From positions 620,001 to 684,000 of the forward strand of contig NZ_CP036271.1 of the NCBI RefSeq assembly GCF_007745175.1: a stretch of 64,000 nt of DNA, read 5' to 3'. Below, piece after piece: positions 29,401 through 38,147 of the stretch; the first letter of the stretch is position 1; every line of letters begins with the position of its first letter. This DNA is from Caulifigura coniformis. Lineage in GTDB: Bacteria > Planctomycetota > Planctomycetia > Planctomycetales > Planctomycetaceae. The notes under the pieces are model-generated. The model saw only the letters and a program-made list of their open reading frames with translations. It had not been told where the DNA came from and did not search any database. The translations under genes were made by a program, and so were the position numbers.

Positions 29401-29535
29401 AAGGGCCTGCGTCGAGAGATCGGTCTCGCTGTTGTAGATCGGGTTCTCCGCCGACCTGCCGACATCGCAACTTAGCGCGACGACCAGGACCGCCAGCGCC
29501 ATCAGAGTCGGCTTCGACCCACCAATCGCATCCAT
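26467..29535 (-). CDS. PVC-type membrane-bound dehydrogenase with terminal cytochrome c domain
   Basis: A 1022-aa secreted protein of the planctomycete TIGR02604 type. A signal peptide precedes a glucose/sorbosone-dehydrogenase-like beta-propeller (about 40-430: GFKVQVFAAEPDVQNPIAMSW, DRILIFSDTDGDGKHDE, GGHAHIGCMIYQGDNWPE). A helical HEAT-like region occupies about 450-870. The C-terminus is a heme domain with CGNCH in KVCGNCHRLHGQGAEIGPDLTG and the TIGR02603-like end (NIIAPADVVPIDY, LIAYLQHP). The ATG at 29533-29535 lies just before the hydrophobic signal. Sugar or alcohol oxidation with electrons passed to the heme is inferred from fold. It converges on the glycerate kinase gene and follows the FAD oxidoreductase gene, 236 bp apart. 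Confidence 0.93.
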   Translation of the reverse strand: MDAIGGSKPTLMALAVLVVALSCDVGRSAENPIYNSETDLSTQALPPEEAAKAFQVPEGFKVQVFAAEPDVQNPIAMSWDGRGRLWIAENYTYAERGKKFDLSLRDRILIFSDTDGDGKHDERKVFTDDVQMLTGVEVGTDGIWVMAPPRLLFIPDRNRDDIPDGPAITMLDGFDPPAENYHNFANGIKFGPDGWLYGRCGASAPGQLGKPGTPAEERIPLRGGIWRYHPARETVEVLCYGTTNPWGHDWNAQGELFFINTVNGHLWHVIPGAHFVRAHTIDPNPRAYQLIDTHADHYHWDNSKDWTDSRGAKGKHDDLGGGHAHIGCMIYQGDNWPEQYRGKLMTLNQHGRRVNVDRLEREGSGYEARHEPDILKSADPWFRGIELSSGPDGGVYILDWSDTGECHEQTGVHRTSGRIYKVTYGDPKPLKPFDYAKMTADELVEAHRHPNEWHVRQARREVIRRAEQDPEDLESIAASLRTLLLEQSNPLDELRAGLTLFCTGRMRRSVFATFAISKDEALRAWACRMAVDSLPIDTVTGPGKQTALNLDGAAHYEMPLAAQDSSGLVRLAAASSLQRLPLEIRFPIAATLAAHASTDGDHNLPLMIWYGISPLAESDPEEMADFVTVCQVPLLRQFAARAVAEKMDHAPRAMNHLLYVARHLSPAAQNDVIQGISAGLAGWQRATPPAQWAPFVAVAASRIDEPARLKLNELNALFGDGRALEEVRRLALDGKAEMPRRLSALQSLIQQKDPELRAVCEKLLETRFLNTHAARGLSTFDDPAIGAALVKSYRKFHPTERPAVVDALVSRASFVPALLEQIEKGTIPKSDLSASQARQVVSLGREELTERLTKAWGDIRESSAEAQSDIARWKNELTPPVIANSDMGQGRLVFNKVCGNCHRLHGQGAEIGPDLTGSGRHNLDYLLGNIIAPADVVPIDYRLSVVALVDGRVLNGIKVAETDRTITLQMANARSTIEKSEIEAMKASTLSLMPDGLLKTLSDEEVKNLIAYLQHPTQVPLP

Positions 29536-29771
29536 GACACCACTCACTTCTGAGACGGGCAATGTCACCTCTACTTCGAAGATTCCGGCTCAACTCTTCG
29601 TCGAAAGCAGGACTCCACGAGAGGAAGGACCATGCCTCAAAGAATACAGATCCCGATTCGCAGATCAGCAAGGCAGGGTGAACACGCCATTGCTCTTCTC
29701 CGTTCCTGGCTTGCCATCTGTTCAAGCTCTTCCGTTAAGGGGCAGACCAGCATCGTCGACCTTGTCAGACA

Positions 29772-32126
29772 TCAGCGCTGTTCGATCAGCTGCACCGCGT
29801 CCACGTGCACGTTCCCGTCGGCCCCTTCCGTGCTGAACACGATCGCCGCATCTCCGGCCGAGAAGTCGAACACCCCGATCGTGTGGAACGCTTCCCCTTC
29901 CTTCGGGCTCTCCTTCTGGTTCAGCCGCAGTTTCATCGGGGCCTGTCCCGCCCGCTCGATGCTCACCGGCGCCTTCGACGCCCGGTTCTCGTGGCCGATC
30001 CACGCGATCCGCACCTGGTACTTCCCTGCGGCCGGAACCCGGAAGTCAAACCGCGCCGTCGCGTTCGCCCCCGGACCGGCATAGCGGTAGCCCGTCCCCA
30101 CGTACGGATTCAGGCTGCCGTTCGCGCCCCATGTTCCCTTGAGCTTCGCCTGCGTGTCATCCACGACGATCCCCGGCAGCGAAGCCACCGAGATCCCCGG
30201 CACGCGCGGCTTCTGGGATCCCGCCGGCACGCCGACCACCGTATCCGCGCTCTTGTTGAGATAGGGTGACACGGCCGGCGATGCCGTGTCCCGGTACAGC
30301 GGACCCTCCAGCGAGTCGCGCCGCATTGCCCCCGGCTGCCTGCACAACTCCAGCAGGTCACCCAGGTATTTCTCATACACGCCGCGCGGCGACGTCCCGT
30401 TCTTCACGCACAGGTACGCCGCCTTGCCCACCACTTCCCCCATCATGCCGCACGTCCGCATCACGCGAATCGTCCCCAGCGCATCATGGTTCACGCTGAT
30501 GCACCGCCCCGCCATGAACAGGTTCGGAATGTTCTTCGAATAGAAGCAGCGATACGGAATCGGATAACCCTGCTGGCGATCGACTCCCGCCCCGAACTCC
30601 GCCCTCGAAATGAACGGGTTGTCCGCGAACTTCTTTGCGTACATTTCCTTTGGATAGTGCAGGTCGATGTCCCACGTCGTCGGCACCGTGCCGTCCGGGA
30701 ACTCCCGCTTGGCGACGATGTCTTCCCGCGTCAGCAGGATGTCCCCTTCGAGCATCCGCGATTCCCGGGTGCCGCCGACCGAGGCGACCCATTTCATCGC
30801 CGCATTGGCATGCTTCTCTTTCTCAGGCCCGTGCTTCAGCGCAGAGAACGCGCCGAACACCGCCCGGAAGTTCCAGTCGCGGATCAGCTCCAGGTCGTTG
30901 ATCGGGTCCTTGTCGAACCCCGACTCCCAGAACCATTCCCCCTTCATGAACGGCTTGCCGTCCAGCTGCGATCGGCTCGCCTGCTGCTTCGGGAAGTCGC
31001 CCGGATCCATCGCCAGCGCCCACGGCGTTTCCGGCCAGGCCTGCGGCGAATCCTCGTGCTGCCAGTAGAACATGTTCGACATGCCCATCCGGCCCTTGAT
31101 CTCCTGCAGGTAGTAAGCGCCCGCCGCCGCTCCGATGAACGCATGCCCCGTGGCGTCGCAGAAGAACTTTCCCCGGAAGATCCGCTCCTCGCTCGTGCGG
31201 ACGTCCAGCGCCTGCACTGACTGGATCATCTTCGTCTGCGGATCCTGCTTCACGCTGTGCGCGAACTGCCCCAGGAACAGCGAGATGTTCTTCTCGCGCC
31301 GGACGACCGCCTCCTTCAGGGCGTCGCCATAGTGTTCCGCCAGCCCCGGGCTGTCCGGTGCGTGGTCGGCGAATTCTTCGATGATCTCCCCGAGATGCGG
31401 ATACTTCCCCCGCATCGTTCCGCCGTTCGCCCATACCCGGATTTCGCTGCTGCCGTTGCCGCCAAGAACCAGCCGGTCCTGGATCAGCGCGACCTTCAGG
31501 CCCTGCCGCGCGCCCGAGATTGCCGCGCCGAGTCCGCTGTAGCCGCCGCCGATCACCACGAGGTCAAACTCCCCCGCGTCGATCGGCCCATCCGCCAGCC
31601 CGAGCCACTTCTTCCGCGCCGCAGCCAGCTCCTCCTTCTTCTCCGGCGGCGGCGACCCCGCCGTCGACAGGTAAATCGCGTCACAACGCCCGTCGAAACC
31701 GGTGAGGTCCCGCAGCGCGATCGTGTTTTCTCCCGCCTTCAGCGTCACCTTGCCGCCCGCCTGCCAATGCCAGTCGGCCCCTTCGGTTCCGAACTCGGTT
31801 TTGACCGCCTCGCCGTTCACCACGATCTGAAAACGTCCCGGAGTGCCCGGCGCCTTCCAGGCGGCGACCCAGTCCTTCGTCCGCGCCCACAGGGAGTATT
31901 CACCGGCGTCTTTGACGGTGAACTTCGTCGTCGCGTCCTTCACCGGCTGCCCCAGACCATGCGCGAGCAGGTAGGGCGAACCGACGACATGCGTGAACGA
32001 AGTGTCGAGCGACCAGCCACCCGGATCGGCGAACGACTCCGTTTCGAGGAACACCTCCCCGGCCCGTGCCCGCGGGGCGACGGTGAGGAACACCAGCGAC
32101 AGAAACAGAGCGAGCGCGCGAGCCAT
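29772..32126 (-). CDS. Secreted FAD-dependent oxidoreductase with flanking beta-sandwich modules
   Basis: A 784-aa exported protein. A signal peptide (MARALALFLSLVFLTVAPRA) is followed by a jelly-roll module (about 25-165: VFLETESFADPGGWSLDTSF, DAGEYSLWARTKDW, GENTIALRD). A FAD_oxidored domain begins with the Rossmann motif VVIGGGYSGLGAAISGARQG and continues with LGGNGSSEIRVWANGG, FCDATGHAFIGAAAGA and a late NLFMAGRCISVNHDALGTIRVMRTCGMMG. The C-terminal module (about 655-784: YRYAGPGANATARFDFRVPAAG, AIVFSTEGADGNVHVDAVQLIE) resembles the golvesin/xanthan-lyase accessory domain. The domain set suggests oxidation of a polysaccharide; the substrate is unknown. The start at 32124-32126 gives the proper signal peptide. 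Confidence 0.92.
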   Translation of the reverse strand: MARALALFLSLVFLTVAPRARAGEVFLETESFADPGGWSLDTSFTHVVGSPYLLAHGLGQPVKDATTKFTVKDAGEYSLWARTKDWVAAWKAPGTPGRFQIVVNGEAVKTEFGTEGADWHWQAGGKVTLKAGENTIALRDLTGFDGRCDAIYLSTAGSPPPEKKEELAAARKKWLGLADGPIDAGEFDLVVIGGGYSGLGAAISGARQGLKVALIQDRLVLGGNGSSEIRVWANGGTMRGKYPHLGEIIEEFADHAPDSPGLAEHYGDALKEAVVRREKNISLFLGQFAHSVKQDPQTKMIQSVQALDVRTSEERIFRGKFFCDATGHAFIGAAAGAYYLQEIKGRMGMSNMFYWQHEDSPQAWPETPWALAMDPGDFPKQQASRSQLDGKPFMKGEWFWESGFDKDPINDLELIRDWNFRAVFGAFSALKHGPEKEKHANAAMKWVASVGGTRESRMLEGDILLTREDIVAKREFPDGTVPTTWDIDLHYPKEMYAKKFADNPFISRAEFGAGVDRQQGYPIPYRCFYSKNIPNLFMAGRCISVNHDALGTIRVMRTCGMMGEVVGKAAYLCVKNGTSPRGVYEKYLGDLLELCRQPGAMRRDSLEGPLYRDTASPAVSPYLNKSADTVVGVPAGSQKPRVPGISVASLPGIVVDDTQAKLKGTWGANGSLNPYVGTGYRYAGPGANATARFDFRVPAAGKYQVRIAWIGHENRASKAPVSIERAGQAPMKLRLNQKESPKEGEAFHTIGVFDFSAGDAAIVFSTEGADGNVHVDAVQLIEQR

Positions 32127-32301
32127 GAGCTGATTCCGTGGTTTGAACCGCCAGCGAGCACTGATTCGCGCAGCGGGACCGTCCAACATCGGTCGTCCGA
32201 TCCGAGAAGTCAACTGGCCGCCGGCGTCGAGACGCCGTGGGCGGACTCTTCGGCCGTCTGGTAAGCTGATTCCGTCCCGGTCCACCTTGCTCGCAACGCC
32301 A

Positions 32302-32826
32302 ATGCCCGAACTCCCCTGGGCGGAAATTCGCGATTCGCTGATGAACGCGATCCGGGATGCGCTCCCGCTCCAGGTGCGCAAGGCCGCGGGCGAGCGCATC
32401 GCCGGCCTGGGGCTGCATATCGATGCGTACTACGGATCGGCCGGCCTCTACCTGCTGCCCGAATCGGCGGCTCACAAGCTGGACGCTGACGCCTTGGACA
32501 ATATTGGAGACTGGCCGATTTCGACCGACTGGGTCCTGAGCGACGACCATTCACAGGCGTTTTCCGCGCACTGGAAATCGTGGGAGGACTGGTTTTCCAC
32601 CCATCGGGACGACATCACCGACGAACAGGACTCCCAGCGCGGACTCCTCCGGATCGCCTGCGAAGCGATTCAACGACTGGAAAACGCAGGCCTGTTCGAC
32701 GGCGTTCCAAAGACGGAGGATTTCAAGATCATCATCCAGGAACATGATGAACCCACGGCGCTCGGCGTCGAGCGCTATCGCCAGTTTGTCAGGACGGGCC
32801 TCGTCCGCTGTGACGGCGATCCATGA
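32302..32826 (+). CDS. Hypothetical protein, possibly DUF4303-like
   Basis: A 174-aa soluble acidic protein. It opens MPELPWAEIRDSLMNAIRDA and contains LGLHIDAYYGSAGLYLLPES, a Trp-rich middle (SAHWKSWEDWFSTHRDDI) and FKIIIQEHDEPTALGVERY. The alternation of helix, strand and acidic loop recalls DUF4303-type proteins, but I cannot confirm this. There is no signal peptide or membrane segment. The start at 32302 was chosen because upstream in-frame codons lie in intergenic sequence. The next gene begins about 100 bp later on the same strand. Confidence 0.6.
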   Translation: MPELPWAEIRDSLMNAIRDALPLQVRKAAGERIAGLGLHIDAYYGSAGLYLLPESAAHKLDADALDNIGDWPISTDWVLSDDHSQAFSAHWKSWEDWFSTHRDDITDEQDSQRGLLRIACEAIQRLENAGLFDGVPKTEDFKIIIQEHDEPTALGVERYRQFVRTGLVRCDGDP

Positions 32827-32927
32827 ACCGGACCTGCATCTCAACAGCGCCATCGCGCAGGTCGGTGGCATCGAATCCCGAGGACGTCACGGCCTGCCAA
32901 CGACGACAGGAAACGGAGTGCTGGAAG

Positions 32928-33818
32928 ATGTTCACGGGGCGGTTGATGGTGGCGGTCGGCTTCCTGATCGCGAACTTCAGTTCATTGTTGCCGGCTGATG
33001 AGCCAGCGCCGCCGGCGAATCCCGGTTCGTCGCTCGAGAAGTCTGCGCAGTTCACGCGCCCCGAACTCATCGCCATCGCCTGGGCTTCCCCGAGGCCGGA
33101 AACCGAACAGCCCGCTCCGGGTCCCGTGGTCGCCTGGCGGCCCGATGGCAGTCCGCTCCCGGCCGAGGAAGTCGCCGCGATCACGAAAGAACTCCCCGGG
33201 TTCGGGGCCCCGGAGTTCGTCGAATCCGAAGGCCTCCACCCGTTGCACCTCGTGTTTCGGATTGATGCGCGGGCGACGAACTCCCAGCGGCTGACGCCGG
33301 GACTTGTCGTCGGAACCGCCCGCGTTGAAACCCTTGCCGCCCAGGAGGGCTCCTCCGCAGGGCGGCTGGCTCTCGCCCAGCTCGTCCCCTCTCAGAAGGC
33401 CGTCGCGAAGTGGCCTTCTGAGATCAGTGTCGAGGTCCGTGTCCCGATCGAGGAAGGGGACGTATTCAAGTCCGTGTCGCCCCTCCCCGATGCCCCCGTC
33501 GACGTCGCCCCGGGTGTGCGGCTCTATTGGACGCGCGCCGCGGCCGAGAGCCCGAGTGGCCGCAAGATCCTTCCGGCCGTCGCACTGTCGATCGATCGTT
33601 CGCAGACCGACCTCGTCGAATACGACTTCTTTACGCACCTGAAAGACGGCACGACCGAGTCGTTCAACGCCAGCCAGCCGACCCCCACCCACGACGTCCG
33701 GATCAGTCATCCGCTCGAGAGCAGGGACGTCGTCGAGAAAATCGATCTCTGGCGCCTGCGGTACCGGAGGGAGCGCTACGACCGACTCCCCGTCTTTCCG
33801 GATCGCATCGGGAAATAG
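32928..33818 (+). CDS. Secreted hypothetical protein
   Basis: A 296-aa protein with an N-terminal signal (MFTGRLMVAVGFLIANFSSLLP, then ADEPAPP). The mature part starts Pro-rich and continues beta-rich (HLVFRIDARATNSQRLTPGL, EISVEVRVPIEEGDVFKSV, GVRLYWTRAAAE). It is Arg-rich at the end. I do not recognise a domain. The ATG at 32928 has GGAG 9 nt upstream; a longer form starting at 32823 overlaps the preceding gene's stop (ATGA) but would place the signal peptide internally. Periplasmic or cell-surface location is inferred. Confidence 0.6.
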   Translation: MFTGRLMVAVGFLIANFSSLLPADEPAPPANPGSSLEKSAQFTRPELIAIAWASPRPETEQPAPGPVVAWRPDGSPLPAEEVAAITKELPGFGAPEFVESEGLHPLHLVFRIDARATNSQRLTPGLVVGTARVETLAAQEGSSAGRLALAQLVPSQKAVAKWPSEISVEVRVPIEEGDVFKSVSPLPDAPVDVAPGVRLYWTRAAAESPSGRKILPAVALSIDRSQTDLVEYDFFTHLKDGTTESFNASQPTPTHDVRISHPLESRDVVEKIDLWRLRYRRERYDRLPVFPDRIGK

Positions 33819-33842
33819 CGGGTGGAGGCAGGCCGCGCGTGC

Positions 33843-33861
33843 CACGGCTCTATGAGCCGTG
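33843..33861. other. Hairpin after secreted hypothetical gene
   Basis: CACGGCTC (33843-33850) and GAGCCGTG (33854-33861) form a perfect 8-bp stem with loop TAT. No T-run follows. The same shape and outer bases (CACGGC...GCCGTG) recur at 62983-63001. Confidence 0.5.
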
Positions 33862-34000
33862 CAAACGGCGCGAACCCCTGGAATTCGCCACATCTCTGGC
33901 CCGCCGCTGCCAGGAATCATTTCCCCGGTCACACGGCTCCCTGCAGCACGTATAATGAGCCCGCATACGCAGGCCGGTTTGGCGAAAACATGGAAAGACG

Positions 34001-34564
34001 ATGAGCGAATCTCTCAAAGGCCAGTTTCTGATCGCCGGTTACCGCTTGCGTGACGACAACTTCTTCAAGTCGGTCGTGCTGATCGTCGAGCACAACGAAC
34101 AGGGAGCCATGGGAGTCATCGTCAATCGCCCCAGCGACGAGACCGTTTCGGAAACTCTCGCCGGCCACTTCGACCTCCCGGAAACCGAAGATGTGGTCTA
34201 CCTCGGCGGGCCCGTCGAACCCGCCGCCCTGTTCATCGTCCACGATGGCGGCGTCGACAATCCCGATGAGCCGGAGATCGTCCCGGGAATCTACGTCGCC
34301 TCGAGCGCCGAGACGTTCGAGAGAATCGTCCGCGGCGCCGACGACGACATCCCCGTCCGCTATCGCATCTACAAGGGCTGCGCAGGCTGGGGCCCGGGAC
34401 AGCTCGAAGGCGAGATGGGCCGCGGCGACTGGCTGCTCAACCCCGCCACTGAAGAGGTCGTTTTTCACGACGACCCCTACTCCGTCTGGGAAGAGCAGGT
34501 GAACGCCGTCTACGCCCGGCATCGCCTCCTCCCGCATCCCGAAGTCAGTCCCGAGTGGAACTGA
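34001..34564 (+). CDS. yqgE: YqgE/AlgH family protein
   Basis: A 187-aa cytoplasmic protein of the UPF0301 (YqgE/AlgH) family. Family features are the opening LKGQFLIAGYRLRDDNFFKSVVLIVEHNEQGAMGVIVNRP (residues 5-44), VYLGGPVEPAALFIVHD, and YKGCAGWGPGQLEGEMGRGDWL. Length is normal. The biochemical role is not established; AlgH was first linked to alginate regulation in Pseudomonas. GGAAAG precedes the ATG at 34001. The gene stands alone, followed by a 467-bp repeat-bearing spacer before holA. Confidence 0.94.
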   Translation: MSESLKGQFLIAGYRLRDDNFFKSVVLIVEHNEQGAMGVIVNRPSDETVSETLAGHFDLPETEDVVYLGGPVEPAALFIVHDGGVDNPDEPEIVPGIYVASSAETFERIVRGADDDIPVRYRIYKGCAGWGPGQLEGEMGRGDWLLNPATEEVVFHDDPYSVWEEQVNAVYARHRLLPHPEVSPEWN

Positions 34565-35031
34565 GCGCTTCCGCCGCGCCGAAGCCGCGTCGTGGGAACG
34601 ACGGAACACACGGAAAGTCAAAGGCCCCAGGCCAGCGTCACTCCGGAACGTCCATCTCCTCCACGGCTCCTTCCCCCAGCTGTCTTCGATCCGTGCAATC
34701 CGTCTGATCCGTGGTTCCCAGCCACCCACGGTCCAGCGACGCCCGCTCTTCCTCCGCCCCGCCCCCGCCCCTTTTCCGTTTCTTCCGCGTGTTCCGTGGT
34801 TCCTCCCCCGCGGCACGCTCGGCATCGGACGCCCCCCGGGCGCATCCCATCCGTGCGATCCGTGGTTCGTCCCGACCCACGGTCCAACCAGCCCCACACT
34901 CTCTTCGGCTCCCCGCCCCACACTCGACCCTTTTCCGTTTCTTCCGTGTGTTCCGTGGTTCCTCCCCCGAGCGGTCTCTGATCCACAGCTCCTTTCTTGC
35001 TGCGAACCCGCCCGTGCGCTACGGTCTCCCC
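34565..35031. repeat. Intergenic repeat cluster
   Basis: No gene. Two 42-bp copies (34769-34810 and 34928-34970) differ at one position and contain TTTCTTCCG, TGTTCCGTGGTTCC and TCCCCC. Two copies of a related motif with ATCCGTG..ATCCGTGGTTC lie at 34688-34717 and 34848-34885, each followed by CCCACGGTCCA. An inverted copy (GACGGAACACACGGAAAG) lies near 34600-34615. A long open frame runs through the block into holA but is read only by chance. Confidence 0.8.
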
Positions 35032-36033
35032 ATGCACGCGGTTGAGTTCCTTCGCAAGCCGGCCCCCCAGCAGGCGGCCTTCATCGTCCTTCATGGCGGT
35101 GAGAGTACGCTCAAGGCTTCGTCGTTGGCTGCCGTCTCCAAGATCGTGCTCGGTGAAGACGCCGACGAAACCAGCCTGGTGCGGCTCGAGGGGGATGTCG
35201 ACTGGGCCCGTGTCCGCGATGAACTCGCGACCGTTTCCATGTTCACCTCCCGACGCCTCGTCGTCGTCGAGGACGCCGACGACTTCGTCACGAAGCACCG
35301 CGGCCAGCTCGAAAGCTACATCGAGAAGCCGTCGAAGAAATCGACCTTCGTCCTCGACCTGAAATCCTGGAAGAAGAACACCCGTCTCGCCAAAAAACTG
35401 GACGAACTCGGGCTCGAGATCGATTGCAGCGAACTCGCCGGACCGAGGCTCACCGGCTGGCTCGTCGAGTCGGCCGAGTCGGAATACGGCAAGCAGCTCT
35501 CGCGCGACGCCGCCGCGCTGATGGTCGAACTCGCCGGCTCCGGCCTCGGACTGCTCGAACAGGAACTCGGGAAGCTCGCGTCGTACGTCGGCGATCGTCC
35601 GCGGATCACTCCCGAGGATGTCCGGCAGATGGTGGGCGGCTGGAAGGCCGAAACCACCTGGACGATGCTCGACGCCGTCCGCGACGGCGATCCGGGCTCC
35701 GCCCTCAGCTGCCTCGAAAAGCTGCTGACCGCCGGCGAGGCCGGCCCCAGGCTCCTCGGCGGTATCAGTTTCGTCTTCCGCAAGCTGGGTGACGCCACCG
35801 AACGCTCGCGGGAGGGCGTTCCTCTCCCCGCCGCCCTCAAGGACGCCGGCGTTTTCTTTCGCGACATTGAAAAGGCGGAACGCTATCTCCGCCGGGTCAG
35901 ACGCCCCCGGGCCGAGAAAATTCTCGCCCGGCTGCTCAAGGCCGATTCCGACCTCAAGGGAGGAAGCCCCCTCACTGAACGCCTGCAGATGGAGCTGTTA
36001 CTCCTCTGGCTGGCAGGTGTTGAGACGCGATAG
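35032..36033 (+). CDS. holA: DNA polymerase III delta subunit
   Basis: The 333-aa clamp-loader delta subunit, which opens the beta sliding clamp. The N-terminal domain has AFIVLHGGESTLKASSLAAV (the degenerate P-loop region) and FTSRRLVVVEDADDFV. The middle has STFVLDLKSWKKNTRLAKKL, then ELAGPRLTGWLVESAES and GLGLLEQELGKLASYVG, with C-terminal LPAALKDAGVF. These features follow HolA order and length. The ATG at 35032 is preferred over far-upstream in-frame starts in the repeat cluster. Neighbours are yqgE and a histidine kinase; no operon is evident. Confidence 0.93.
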   Translation: MHAVEFLRKPAPQQAAFIVLHGGESTLKASSLAAVSKIVLGEDADETSLVRLEGDVDWARVRDELATVSMFTSRRLVVVEDADDFVTKHRGQLESYIEKPSKKSTFVLDLKSWKKNTRLAKKLDELGLEIDCSELAGPRLTGWLVESAESEYGKQLSRDAAALMVELAGSGLGLLEQELGKLASYVGDRPRITPEDVRQMVGGWKAETTWTMLDAVRDGDPGSALSCLEKLLTAGEAGPRLLGGISFVFRKLGDATERSREGVPLPAALKDAGVFFRDIEKAERYLRRVRRPRAEKILARLLKADSDLKGGSPLTERLQMELLLLWLAGVETR

Positions 36034-36380
36034 GCCCGCGCGCCTGAGTGAGCGGACGGGTCTTCCGCCGCTCCGTGCGCAACCGCCCGCGACAGGTGGA
36101 GGAACCACCAACGTCTTCACGGCCATCCCGTTGCATCCCGCAACCCCGCCTGCCGGACTCGCGGATGGGCCGGTCCGGGCGCGCAGCTGCTGTGCTGGTA
36201 TGGGGATGGGGGAAAATGGGCGAGAAGTACGCAACCACACATCAAAGCGCGCGCCTCGCTCGCTCGCCGCCGCGAAGTGCACCGACCGCGACTTACCCGG
36301 AGACTCACTCGGGAAGCAGCGTTTCCCGACCGGCAGAAATTGCCTATTCTTTTCGCTCAGGAATGCAGGGAGGCGATTCC
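36034..36380. other. Intergenic region holA-histidine kinase
   Basis: No gene is supported. The sequence is GC-rich with a purine-rich stretch (about 36200-36220) and an A/T-richer segment at 36340-36360 that may hold the promoter of the kinase. I see no clear repeat or terminator. Confidence 0.4.
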
Positions 36381-38024
36381 GTGAAGCGTGTCTGCTCACT
36401 TCGAACCGGGCGGTGGGGATTTCCGCTCGTTGTGCTCGCGATCGGCTGTGCGGCGACGGCCGCCTTTGCCTGGCAGGCCAACGCGCATCAACAGACCGTG
36501 TCCGCCCTGGAACTGGCGATCCAGCGTGCGCCCCGTCGCAGCGATCTGATTGCCGCGCTCTGGCGGCTCTTTCCGCTCCTGCAGGATGACGATGCCCGCG
36601 ACATCACCGACGCCGAAGCCGCGATCCGCGCGCTGAACCATTCCCGCCGATTTGAAGAAGAGCTTCAGACCGTCAAGAAGCTCATCAAGGACCAGCAGGA
36701 TCGCTGCCTGGCGCTCAGCCCCCGCCGCCGCCGCCTCGATCAGGACGATCCCGTCATCAAGGCGATCTTCGGACGGCTCGACCTCGACTTCCGCCGCCTC
36801 AGCGATATCGACGTCCTGGCCGACATCAGCCCGATCGCCGGTGATGCCTCCGAGGCCCCGCGGCATCACCCCCACGGCCCCTTGACTCGCCGCTCCACGA
36901 CCCTGGCTTCCTATCGCCAGATCGTCATCGAGATGATTCAGGGGATCAGCGAAAAGCCCGATCCCTCCGCCCGCCTGTCCGACTACCACCACGAGGCCCA
37001 GCTTCGCGTCGTCGCCGCCTGGCGATGCGCGATCGCCTTCGCCATCGGCGGCGCCGTGGCCGCCCTGCTGCTCTTCTACATCTTCGATCGCTCCGTCTGG
37101 CGTCCGCTCGAAATCATGCGGAAGCTGATCGACCGCATCGCCAGCCGCCGCTATGGAGAAATCATCAAGCCCCGCGGCGCTCCCGAACTCGTCCAGATGT
37201 TCGGTTCGCTGTCGGCCATCTGCGAACGCGGGAAATGCGCCGACGATGATCGCGAACAGGAAGTCGAGGATCGTTCAAAGCAGCGGGTTCGTTCAGAGCG
37301 ACTCGCCGGCATCGGCCTCCTGGCGACCAGCGTCGCCCACGAAATCAATAACCCGCTGACGGCCATCGTCGGAGCCGCCGACGGACTGACCTGGCGGCTC
37401 ACCGACGCCGCCTCGAAGCTCCCGCCCGATGACGCCGAAATCGTCCGCGAGTATCTCGCGATGATCGTCAGCGAGTCCAAGCGCTGCCGCGCCATCACGA
37501 CCAAGCTGCTCGACTTCGCCCGCGGCCGCGAAGGAGAGCGGGCGCTCTACGACATCACCGCCATCGTCAGCGAAGTCGTCGGCATGTTCCGCCATATGCG
37601 GCAGTATTCCGGTCGCGCCGTGGAAGTGAATCGACAGGATCCGGTCCGCGCCTGGTGCAACGGACCTGAGATCAAGCAGGTGATCCTCAACCTCGTCGCG
37701 AACGCGCTCCAGGCGACTCCCGAAGGGGGCCGGCTCGATATCCGCGTCTCGTCCACGCCCGACGCCGTCGACGTCTGCTTCACCGACACCGGGTCCGGCA
37801 TGAGCGCCGAGACGATCGAGCACATCTTCGATCCCTTTTTCAGCACCAAGGGCCCGGGAGCCGGTACCGGCCTCGGCCTCTCCATCTCGCACGCGATCAT
37901 CGAAAAGCATCAGGGGGCCCTTGAAGCCCACAGCGCCGGGCCGGGGCAGGGGAGCACGTTCCGCATCCGGCTCCCGGCCAGTGAAAACGCCGCCCGGGCC
38001 GTCGAAGCCCGCCGCGCCGCCTGA
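36381..38024 (+). CDS. Sensor histidine kinase
   Basis: A 547-aa membrane kinase. One helix (about 12-31) and a second (about 217-240) bound a periplasmic helical sensor domain of about 185 residues. A HAMP-like linker (RSVWRPLEIMRKLIDRIASRRYG) leads to HisKA with His320 in SVAHEINNPLTAIVG and an ATPase domain with QVILNLVANALQATPEGG, FTDTGSGM and GAGTGLGLSISHAII. There is no attached receiver, and no response regulator gene is adjacent, so it is an orphan kinase. The GTG start at 36381 has AGGGAGG 7 nt upstream; an ATG at 36363 would overlap that site. The HE-INNP H-box is typical of NtrB/ZraS-like kinases. Confidence 0.92.
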   Translation: MKRVCSLRTGRWGFPLVVLAIGCAATAAFAWQANAHQQTVSALELAIQRAPRRSDLIAALWRLFPLLQDDDARDITDAEAAIRALNHSRRFEEELQTVKKLIKDQQDRCLALSPRRRRLDQDDPVIKAIFGRLDLDFRRLSDIDVLADISPIAGDASEAPRHHPHGPLTRRSTTLASYRQIVIEMIQGISEKPDPSARLSDYHHEAQLRVVAAWRCAIAFAIGGAVAALLLFYIFDRSVWRPLEIMRKLIDRIASRRYGEIIKPRGAPELVQMFGSLSAICERGKCADDDREQEVEDRSKQRVRSERLAGIGLLATSVAHEINNPLTAIVGAADGLTWRLTDAASKLPPDDAEIVREYLAMIVSESKRCRAITTKLLDFARGREGERALYDITAIVSEVVGMFRHMRQYSGRAVEVNRQDPVRAWCNGPEIKQVILNLVANALQATPEGGRLDIRVSSTPDAVDVCFTDTGSGMSAETIEHIFDPFFSTKGPGAGTGLGLSISHAIIEKHQGALEAHSAGPGQGSTFRIRLPASENAARAVEARRAA

Positions 38025-38147
38025 TCGGCCATCAAAGCACACGATTCCGCTGTAACGCATTCTCCGCCGTGTCGCCTTGAAGGGTGTTCCGAGCCTGATC
38101 GCCCGGAAGACCAACCACTTCAAGCCTCACTACGAGGAGAGACGGAG

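Noticed and set aside
27547-29475. 642-codon open frame opposite the TIGR02604-type gene
   Set aside because: Overlaps a gene with clear cytochrome and propeller motifs; no own motif.
34711-35031. Upstream extension of the holA frame
   Set aside because: The added residues come from the repeat cluster (Pro/Ser/Phe-rich periodic sequence) and the conserved delta-subunit fold begins at ATG 35032.
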